This document shows, one piece after another, positions 1 to 5,221 of a stretch of 5,221 nucleotides of DNA. The notes under the pieces were generated by a model. The model was not told the DNA's origin. It did not search any database and saw only the letters and a list, made by a program, of their open reading frames with translations. Origin of the DNA: Agromyces sp. (lineage in GTDB: Bacteria > Actinomycetota > Actinomycetes > Actinomycetales > Microbacteriaceae). How positions within the stretch are numbered: position 1 is the first letter of the stretch; each line of letters opens with the position of its first letter. Made by a program: the position numbers and the translations under genes. The stretch spans positions 1 through 5,221 of the forward strand of contig JAPSJU010000163.1 of the NCBI GenBank assembly GCA_031178025.1, written 5' to 3'.

Positions 1-548
1 GCCTGCTCCACCCAGTCGATGATCTGCTCGACGGAGTCGGGGCGGTCGTCGGTGTACCAGAAGGGTTCCACGACGACGAGGCGGGCGTCGGGCAGTCCGG
101 TGCGGAGCCGCTCGAGGTCGGCGTCGATGGCCGCCTCGATGTCGGCTGCGCGGTGCGGCATGGAGAAGTTGTCGTTCAGGCCCATCGTGACGATGACGAC
201 GTCGGGCGCCGGCTCGTGGTCGACGATCTGCTCGACGAGGTCGTCCCCGCCGGAGGCGGGTCCGCGGTTGTTCACGAAGCCGAGGCCGTCGACGCTCGGG
301 TTGAACTCGTACCAGCCCCGGTCGGCCGCGATGATGCTCGACCAGCGCCGCTCGGGCGAGCTCGCACCGGTCCCCCGCGTGTACGAATCGCCGTAGAACG
401 CCACCACGGGCTGTCCGGGCGACGGCGACGCCGGCTGCCCGGGAGGAGCCGTGACCGGGCCCAGGCAGGCCGTGAGGGCGAGGCATCCGGCGAGGACGAC
501 GGCCGCCGCTCCGGAGCGGATGCCGCGTGCCCGTACGCGCCCGAACAC
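1..548 (-). CDS. SGNH/GDSL-type hydrolase lipoprotein, C-terminus cut by window edge
   Basis: The visible 182 codons encode an exported lipoprotein with an SGNH-hydrolase fold, so probably an esterase or deacylase acting outside the membrane; the substrate cannot be told. The N-terminus has an arginine-rich n-region (residues 4-11), a hydrophobic stretch, and two lipobox-like motifs: LAGC (Cys22) and LTAC (Cys28). A Pro/Gly/Ser linker follows (31-47). Block I is FYGDSYTRG with nucleophile Ser55; an NNRG...GG segment (93-101) fits block II; block III is MGLNDN with Asn125. The last block, carrying the catalytic Asp/His, would lie beyond the left edge. GTG at 548 is the only in-frame start between the asd stop and the signal peptide. 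The gap to asd is 15 bp and both genes are in the same frame, so cotranscription and translational coupling are likely. The ribosome site is weak (GGGGGCG about 7 nt upstream). The family call is firm; enzymatic activity is inferred. Confidence 0.85.
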   Translation of the reverse strand, partial: MFGRVRARGIRSGAAAVVLAGCLALTACLGPVTAPPGQPASPSPGQPVVAFYGDSYTRGTGASSPERRWSSIIAADRGWYEFNPSVDGLGFVNNRGPASGGDDLVEQIVDHEPAPDVVIVTMGLNDNFSMPHRAADIEAAIDADLERLRTGLPDARLVVVEPFWYTDDRPDSVEQIIDWVEQ

Positions 549-563
549 CTCGGACGCCCCCGG

Positions 564-1619
564 CTAGACCCGGGCGGGCAGCTTCGCGGCCACGAGCTCC
601 GCGATCTGCACGGCGTTCAGTGCCGCGCCCTTGCGCAGGTTGTCGTTCGACACGAAGAGCACGAGGCCCTTGCCCTCGGAAGCGGACTGATCCTGGCGGA
701 TGCGTCCGACGTAGCTCGGATCGTTGCCGGCAGCCTGCAGCGGCGTGGGCACATCGGACAGGGCGACGCCCGGGGCGTCCGACAGCAGCTCGGTGGCGCG
801 CTCGGGCGTGATCGGGTTCGCGAACTCGGCGTGGATGGAGAGCGAGTGACCCGTGAAGACCGGGACGCGGACGCACGTGCCGGCGACGCGCAAACCCGGG
901 AGCTCGAGGATCTTGCGGCTCTCGTTGCGGAGCTTCTTCTCCTCGTCGGTCTCGAAGTCGCCGTCGTCGACGATCGATCCCGCGAGCGGGATGACGTCGA
1001 ACGCGATCGTCCGGGGGAACTTCTGCGCTTCGGGGAAGGTGACGGATGCCCCGTCGTGCACGAGCCGGATCGTGTCCTGCTCGACTGCGGCCTTCGTCTG
1101 GGCGAGCAGTTCCTCGCCTCCGGCGAGGCCGGCACCCGACACGGCCTGGTACGTCGAGATCATGAGGCGTTCGAGCCCGGCCTCGTCGTGCAGCACCTTC
1201 AGGACGGGCATGGCCGCCATCGTCGTGCAGTTCGGATTCGCGATGATGCCCTTGACCGCATCGCCGATCGCGTGCGGGTTGACCTCGCTCACGATGAGCG
1301 GCACCTCGGGGTCCATGCGCCAGCCGCTCGAGTTGTCGATGACCGTGACGCCGGCGGCGGCGAAGCGCGGCGCCTGCGCCTTCGAGAGCGTCGCGCCGGC
1401 GGAGAAGATCGCGATGTCGAGGCCGGAGGGGTCGGCGGTCGAGGCGTCCTCGATCACGATGTCCTCGCCCCTCCACGGCAGCGTCGAACCGGCCGACCGC
1501 GCCGAGGCGAAGTAGCGGATGGAGGCGACCGGGAAGTCGCGTTCCTCGAGCAGCGTGCGCACGACGGCGCCGACCTGTCCGGTCGCGCCGACGACGCCGA
1601 TGTTCACTCCATGTGCCAT
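564..1619 (-). CDS. asd: Aspartate-semialdehyde dehydrogenase
   Basis: Catalyses the NADPH-dependent reductive dephosphorylation of L-aspartyl-4-phosphate to L-aspartate-4-semialdehyde, the second step of the lysine/DAP, threonine and methionine pathway, in the cytoplasm. The 351-residue product has the usual family length. It shows an N-terminal nucleotide-binding loop GATGQVG (11-17), the active-site segment IANPNCTT with nucleophile Cys131, STYQAVSGAG with Gln158, and CVRVPVFTGHS with the substrate arginine (Arg251) and the catalytic histidine (His258). The Arg-to-His spacing of seven matches characterised bacterial enzymes. The C-terminus carries DNLRKGAALNAVQIAE, typical of the family. 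The ATG at 1619 is preceded by GAGGAA (1625-1630) at 5 nt, a good ribosome site. The gene lies 187 bp after lysC, supplying the next enzyme, and 15 bp before a lipoprotein gene. No residue looks abnormal. Confidence 0.98.
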   Translation of the reverse strand: MAHGVNIGVVGATGQVGAVVRTLLEERDFPVASIRYFASARSAGSTLPWRGEDIVIEDASTADPSGLDIAIFSAGATLSKAQAPRFAAAGVTVIDNSSGWRMDPEVPLIVSEVNPHAIGDAVKGIIANPNCTTMAAMPVLKVLHDEAGLERLMISTYQAVSGAGLAGGEELLAQTKAAVEQDTIRLVHDGASVTFPEAQKFPRTIAFDVIPLAGSIVDDGDFETDEEKKLRNESRKILELPGLRVAGTCVRVPVFTGHSLSIHAEFANPITPERATELLSDAPGVALSDVPTPLQAAGNDPSYVGRIRQDQSASEGKGLVLFVSNDNLRKGAALNAVQIAELVAAKLPARV

Positions 1620-1768
1620 GCGCTTTCCTCACTTCTCCGGGCGCGGCTCGTGGTGCCGTCACCCGCACGTCATCTTCCAGTCTGCCGGATTTTGCGCGCT
1701 TCGCAGGACACGAGCGCCGTTCCGGCCACGCAACGGCAGGAATCCGCGCCATGCCGTCAGTATCCGAG

Positions 1769-1783
1769 CGGCGGAACCCGCCG
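1769..1783 (-). repeat. Short GC hairpin in lysC-asd spacer
   Basis: Perfect 6-bp arms CGGCGG and CCGCCG enclose a 3-nt loop. It lies 23 nt beyond the lysC stop, just after the larger hairpin over the stop codon. No U-run follows, so a classical intrinsic terminator is not supported. Such hairpins arise fairly easily at this G+C content. It overlaps a weak candidate asd promoter (CCGACA at 1784-1789 and GATACT at 1759-1764 on the minus strand, 19-nt spacer). Confidence 0.3.
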
Positions 1784-1795
1784 TGTCGGATGACG

Positions 1796-1806
1796 CGGCC
1801 GGTGGA

Positions 1807-1816
<10 letters not shown>
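1796..1816 (-). terminator. GC-rich hairpin straddling the lysC stop codon
   Basis: Perfect 8-bp arms (CGGCCGGT at 1796-1803, ACCGGCCG at 1809-1816) enclose a 5-nt loop, so the TAG stop at 1807-1809 sits on the arm/loop boundary. In the lysC mRNA this would form a stable stem at the end of translation. No U-tract follows. It may act as a partial terminator, a pause or an RNA-end stabiliser between lysC and asd. The structure is directly visible; its function is inference. Confidence 0.4.
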
Positions 1817-3081
<1,265 letters not shown>

Positions 3082-3086
3082 GTGGT

Positions 3087-3091
3087 CTCCC
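3087..3091 (-). promoter_or_regulatory. Ribosome binding site fixing the lysC start
   Basis: GGGAG on the minus strand, 5 nt before the GTG at 3081. It decides in favour of this start over the upstream TTG at 3171, which has no conserved sequence behind it. Confidence 0.7.
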
Positions 3092-3138
3092 AGGGGTGGT
3101 GGCAGGCGCCGGGATTCGCGTCGGTCGCCGGGGTGACC

Positions 3139-3171
3139 ATCATACGGCGGGGCTGCATGCGCGTACGGCAA
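3139..3171 (-). promoter_or_regulatory. Candidate lysC promoter
   Basis: The minus strand has TATGAT (3139-3144), a 5-of-6 match to the -10 consensus, in the divergent region before lysC. The best -35 candidate is TTGCCG (3166-3171) at a long 21-nt spacing, so the -35 is doubtful. Transcription would start near 3132, leaving a leader of about 50 nt with the lysC ribosome site at its end. I recognise no riboswitch in this leader. Confidence 0.45.
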
Positions 3172-3172
3172 T

Positions 3173-3203
3173 GTGACGATCGCGGTCGGCTCGGCGATAG
3201 AGT
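3173..3203 (+). promoter_or_regulatory. Candidate promoter of a leaderless membrane-protein gene
   Basis: TAGAGT (3198-3203) fits the actinobacterial TANNNT -10 pattern, with GTGACG (3173-3178) as a weak -35 at 19 nt. The -10 ends exactly 6 nt before the ATG at 3210, so transcription would begin at or within a base of the start codon. No Shine-Dalgarno is present before that ATG, which agrees with a leaderless mRNA. Confidence 0.55.
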
Positions 3204-3209
3204 GCCGCC

Positions 3210-3707
3210 ATGTCGGAGGTGCTCGAGGAGTGGTCGGAGTTCAACGTCGCGATGGTCGGGGCGACGGCGGCGCTCGCCGGCCTCCTGATCGTGGCGATGT
3301 CGGTGAACATCGCCGAGATCATGAAGTCTCCGTCGCTGCCGCCCCGGGCGGCAGCGTCGATCGCCGCGCTCGTGCTCGCCATGGCTGCCGGCGCCCTCGC
3401 CCTGGTGCCCGGCCAGCCGCCGGCGCTCTACGGCGTCGAGCTGCTGCTCGGCTCGGCCGTGGCGAGCGTCATGCAGGTGCACGCCATCCGCGTCGTCCTC
3501 CTCGACGACCGGCCCGCGACGCCGGTGCAGCGCGCGGGGAAGGGCATCGTCGGCACCCTGCCGGTCGCGGCCTTCGTCGTCGGCGGCACGCTCCTCGTGG
3601 TGGGCGCTGTCCCCGCCGGGCTCGTCGCCGCGGCGGTCGGATCGGTGCTCGCCGTCGTCTCGGCCGTCGTGATGGCCTGGGTCGTGCTCGTCGAGGTGCT
3701 GCGCTAG
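3210..3707 (+). CDS. Small five-helix membrane protein, function unknown
   Basis: Encodes 165 residues, most of them hydrophobic. Likely transmembrane helices lie at about 11-34, 46-66, 72-97, 112-133 and 135-163, with a short acidic N-terminus (SEVLEEWSE) and a charged loop at 98-111 (LDDRPATPVQRAGKG). No catalytic or metal-binding motif is visible. The N-terminal pattern, a hydrophobic helix with GATAALAGLLIVAMSVN followed by a Pro-Leu-Pro-x-Arg loop, resembles a family of uncharacterised actinobacterial integral membrane proteins I have seen annotated only as hypothetical; I cannot assign a function. The ATG at 3210 is chosen because it opens the hydrophobic protein and sits 6 nt after a -10-like TAGAGT. 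It is the only plus-strand gene in the window, divergent from lysC and convergent with the SnoaL-like gene, 9 bp from its stop. Third-position G/C bias and protein sense agree with a real gene. Confidence 0.85.
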   Translation: MSEVLEEWSEFNVAMVGATAALAGLLIVAMSVNIAEIMKSPSLPPRAAASIAALVLAMAAGALALVPGQPPALYGVELLLGSAVASVMQVHAIRVVLLDDRPATPVQRAGKGIVGTLPVAAFVVGGTLLVVGAVPAGLVAAAVGSVLAVVSAVVMAWVVLVEVLR

Positions 3708-3719
3708 TGACCTCGGTCA
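3708..3719. repeat. Small palindrome between convergent genes
   Basis: TGACC-tc-GGTCA fills the 9-bp gap between the two convergent genes and includes the stop codon of the minus-strand gene (3717-3719). With 5-bp arms and a 2-nt centre it is too small to be called a terminator, but it is the only symmetric structure I see where two transcripts must end. Confidence 0.25.
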
Positions 3720-4076
3720 GCTTCCGTGCGGCCGGGGCATGTACCACTCGGTGAACTCCGACGCACGCCCATCGGCGGCGAGACGGACGATCCAGAGGTT
3801 CAGGTAGTCCTTCTCGGCGGGGTACTCCGTGCGTCCCTGCACGACGGCGAACCCGTCGTGCTCGTGCAGCACCTTCGAGTCGAACGACCAGGAGCCCGGT
3901 TCATCGCGATCTTCGAGCCATCCCGCGACGATCGCATCGCGACCCCGCCTCGGCTCGGCGTCGGGGCTCGTCAGGTAGACGGCGTCGTCGGTGAACAGGG
4001 CTCCGATCTGCGCCGGATCGTTGGACTTCCACGCCGCGACGTATCCTGCGACCCATTCAGCAGCGCTGCTCACCAT
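3717..4076 (-). CDS. SnoaL/NTF2-like domain protein
   Basis: The 119-residue product is a single cone-shaped alpha+beta barrel of the SnoaL-like/NTF2-like superfamily. The signature is an N-terminal helix YVAAWKSNDPAQIGALF, then TDDAVYLTSPDAEPRRGRDAIVAGW (29-53), then strands ending in FTEWYMPRP. Members include steroid isomerases, polyketide cyclases and many stand-alone proteins of unknown role; no substrate can be assigned. Polar residues that could line the pocket include Asp30, Asp31, Tyr34 and Glu110. Two starts compete: ATG at 4076, with GGAG only 2 nt away but a -10-like hexamer 6 nt upstream (leaderless), and the next codon, GTG at 4073, which puts GGAG at a normal 5 nt. A longer reading from TTG at 4124 adds 16 residues unlike the family. 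The gene lies 62 bp after recR and ends 9 bp from the convergent membrane-protein gene. Confidence 0.87.
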   Translation of the reverse strand: MVSSAAEWVAGYVAAWKSNDPAQIGALFTDDAVYLTSPDAEPRRGRDAIVAGWLEDRDEPGSWSFDSKVLHEHDGFAVVQGRTEYPAEKDYLNLWIVRLAADGRASEFTEWYMPRPHGS

Positions 4077-4082
4077 GGCTCC

Positions 4083-4112
4083 GTTGTACTCGCGGCGAAC
4101 GGCCGCGGTCAA
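4083..4112 (-). promoter_or_regulatory. Candidate promoter of the SnoaL-like gene
   Basis: The minus strand has TTGACC (4107-4112, 5 of 6 to the -35 consensus), an 18-nt spacer and TACAAC (4083-4088) as -10, which lacks the usual final T. The -10 ends 6 nt before the ATG at 4076, the layout of a leaderless transcript. It suggests expression independent of dnaX-recR. Confidence 0.45.
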
Positions 4113-4138
4113 GGTGGACCGCAATGCCCCGTGGCTCG

Positions 4139-4735
4139 TCAGCCGACGACCCGGCGGCCTTCGAACGCCCGACCGAGGGTGACCTCGTCGGCGTACTCGA
4201 GGTCGCCGCCGACGGGCAGGCCGGACGCGAGTCGTGTGACCCGGATCTCGAGCGTGGTGAGCAGCCGGCTCAGGTAGGTGGCGGTCGCCTCGCCCTCGAG
4301 GTTGGGATCGGTGGCGATGATGACCTCGACGACGGTGTTGTCGGCGAGCCTCGTCATGAGCTGGCGGATGCGCAGTTCGTCGGGTCCGATGCCGTCGATG
4401 GGGCTGATGGCCCCGCCCAGCACGTGATAGAGCCCGCGGAACTCCCGCGTGCGTTCGATCGCGACGACGTCCTTGGCTTCTTCGACGACGCAGATGAGGC
4501 TCGGGTCGCGCCGCGGATCGCGGCAGATCGAGCAGGTCTCCTGTTCCGACACGTTGCCGCAGATCGCGCAGAATCGCACCTTCTCACGGATCTGCAGGAG
4601 GATCTCGGCGAGCCGGGTGACCTCGAAGTGCTCCGTCTGCACGATGTGGAAGGCGATGCGCTGCGCGGATTTGGGGCCGATGCCGGGGAGACGACCCAGT
4701 TCGTCGATGAGTTCCTGGACGATGCCTTCGTACAC
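4139..4735 (-). CDS. recR: Recombination mediator protein RecR
   Basis: RecR acts with RecO (and RecF) to load RecA on SSB-covered single-stranded DNA during gap repair. The 198 residues are the standard length. The N-terminal helix-hairpin-helix carries LPGIGPKSAQRIAFHI (16-31). A four-cysteine zinc finger follows: Cys56-x2-Cys59 and Cys68-x2-Cys71. The Toprim domain starts near residue 79 with the acidic Glu85 (ICVVEEAKD) and contains IIATDPNLEGEATA (139-152). The C-terminal segment YADEVTLGRAFEGRR (181-195) is the conserved tail of the family. The start is GTG at 4735, 2 nt after the dnaX stop. The nearest Shine-Dalgarno, GGGGAG (4747-4752), is a rather long 11 nt away inside dnaX, so translation probably depends on coupling to dnaX. 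All conserved motifs are intact. Confidence 0.97.
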   Translation of the reverse strand: MYEGIVQELIDELGRLPGIGPKSAQRIAFHIVQTEHFEVTRLAEILLQIREKVRFCAICGNVSEQETCSICRDPRRDPSLICVVEEAKDVVAIERTREFRGLYHVLGGAISPIDGIGPDELRIRQLMTRLADNTVVEVIIATDPNLEGEATATYLSRLLTTLEIRVTRLASGLPVGGDLEYADEVTLGRAFEGRRVVG

Positions 4736-4737
4736 GA

Positions 4738-5221
4738 CTAGCCACGCTCCCCGAAGCCGGGGCGGCCGGGAGCCTCGACCTCTTCGAGGAAGGTCGCCCC
4801 GAGCACCTCGCGCACGACCGACTCGCCGTACCGCTGGATGCCGTCGGCGGGCGCCGACGACGCCGACGCTCGCGCCTGACCGCGCTTCGGAGCCGGTCGC
4901 GCCGGCAGGGCGCGCTCTGCCGGCGGCTCGTCGATGACGATCTCGTCGGGCACGGGGCCGGGATCGAATGGCGGCTCGAAGTCTTCGGGCGGCGCATCCG
5001 CCTCGTCGGGCACGGGATCCGCCACGCCGGATGCCGCCGGGCGCCGCGTCGGCGGTTCGGCGAGCGCCGTGGCCGTGGCCGACGCCGAAGCCGACGCCGG
5101 AGCCGGACGCGGTGCGTCAGCCGGGTCGTGCGGTGGCTCGCCGGCCGCGCCGGCCTCGGGCTCGCCGTTCGGGATGGCGACCGTCGCCCACGAATCGACG
5201 GAGGCGCCCTCGGCGGTGACG
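4738..5221 (-). CDS. dnaX: DNA polymerase III subunit gamma/tau, C-terminal part
   Basis: The reading frame is open from the right edge to the TAG at 4738, giving 160 codons that must be the end of a larger gene. The identification rests on the terminal peptide QRYGESVVREVLGATFLEE, which closes actinobacterial DnaX proteins, and on its place directly before recR. DnaX is the clamp-loader subunit that loads the beta clamp and, as tau, ties the polymerase cores to the helicase; its AAA+ domains lie outside the window. What is seen is a disordered linker rich in Pro, Ala, Asp and Glu, with a WATVAIP segment near the edge, an alternating (P/S/T)-Ala run, and two acidic DPxPVPDE-like stretches. 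A GTG at 5025 could mimic a start, but the frame continues upstream without a stop and the composition is continuous, so it is internal. Confidence 0.9.
   Translation of the reverse strand, partial: VTAEGASVDSWATVAIPNGEPEAGAAGEPPHDPADAPRPAPASASASATATALAEPPTRRPAASGVADPVPDEADAPPEDFEPPFDPGPVPDEIVIDEPPAERALPARPAPKRGQARASASSAPADGIQRYGESVVREVLGATFLEEVEAPGRPGFGERG
5066..5107. repeat. Tandem GCCGNN hexamers inside dnaX
   Basis: Seven consecutive 6-bp units on the plus strand all start GCCG and end TG, TG, AC, AA, AC, GA, GA. On the coding strand they give an alternating Pro/Ser/Thr-Ala dipeptide run (PAPASASASATATA) in the DnaX linker. The degenerate third positions suggest old slippage or selection for a flexible linker. 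Copy number may vary between strains. Confidence 0.65.

Noticed and set aside
153..1793. Long plus-strand open frame opposite the lipoprotein gene and asd (546 codons)
   Set aside because: It is antisense to two well-supported genes. Its product is an Arg/Asp/His/Gly-rich low-complexity sequence with no domain, typical of the shadow frame of GC-rich genes.
1620..1806. Riboswitch or leader peptide before asd
   Set aside because: I recognise no lysine riboswitch or other named RNA motif, and no short open frame with an SD and runs of regulatory codons; only simple GC hairpins are visible.
3082..3171. N-terminal extension of LysC by 30 residues
   Set aside because: The extension begins with TTG, is unlike aspartokinases, and contains the putative promoter. 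GTG at 3081 has a proper SD and gives the conserved N-terminus.
4077..4138. Terminator after recR
   Set aside because: Only 4-bp inverted repeats near the recR stop (such as GGCT/AGCC) and no T-run; too weak to call.
4738..5025. Separate small 95-residue gene before recR
   Set aside because: The frame continues to the right edge without a stop and ends in the DnaX C-terminal peptide, so the GTG at 5025 is internal to dnaX.

Overview
The window is high-G+C actinobacterial DNA. Codons end mostly in G or C, GTG starts are common, and the gene order dnaX-recR-(...)-lysC-asd is a conserved actinobacterial core arrangement. The protein features and the small spacing between dnaX and recR fit Microbacteriaceae (Microbacterium/Agromyces-like). 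That family placement is inference from memory, not from a search.

Layout, read in the main direction of transcription (minus strand, right to left). The window opens inside the 3' end of dnaX (4738-5221), which encodes the low-complexity tail and conserved C-terminal peptide of the DNA polymerase III gamma/tau subunit. Only 2 bp later comes recR (4139-4735), a complete recombination mediator. Two small accessory genes follow: a minus-strand SnoaL/NTF2-like protein (3717-4076) and, convergent to it, a plus-strand five-helix membrane protein of unknown function (3210-3707). Next is lysC/ask (1807-3081), encoding aspartokinase, divergent from the membrane-protein gene. A 187-bp spacer holding two GC-rich hairpins separates it from asd (564-1619), encoding aspartate-semialdehyde dehydrogenase. 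Finally a putative SGNH/GDSL hydrolase lipoprotein gene (1-548) starts 15 bp after the asd stop and runs off the left edge.

LysC and Asd catalyse the first two steps of the aspartate pathway, leading to lysine/diaminopimelate, threonine, methionine and isoleucine. LysC carries its own internal start: a strong Shine-Dalgarno sequence and an in-frame GTG that would yield a separate 172-residue regulatory (beta) subunit, matching the known Corynebacterium glutamicum arrangement. DnaX and RecR form the replication/repair pair. The membrane protein and the SnoaL-like protein sit between the two conserved blocks and both show promoter-like hexamers exactly 6 nt before their ATG, suggesting leaderless transcripts.

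I see no RNA gene, insertion sequence, CRISPR array, phage gene or toxin-antitoxin pair. Most of the window is ordinary core genome. The points worth a second look are the internal lysC start, the leaderless-looking accessory genes inserted in a conserved cluster, and the structured lysC-asd spacer. I found no convincing undescribed system.
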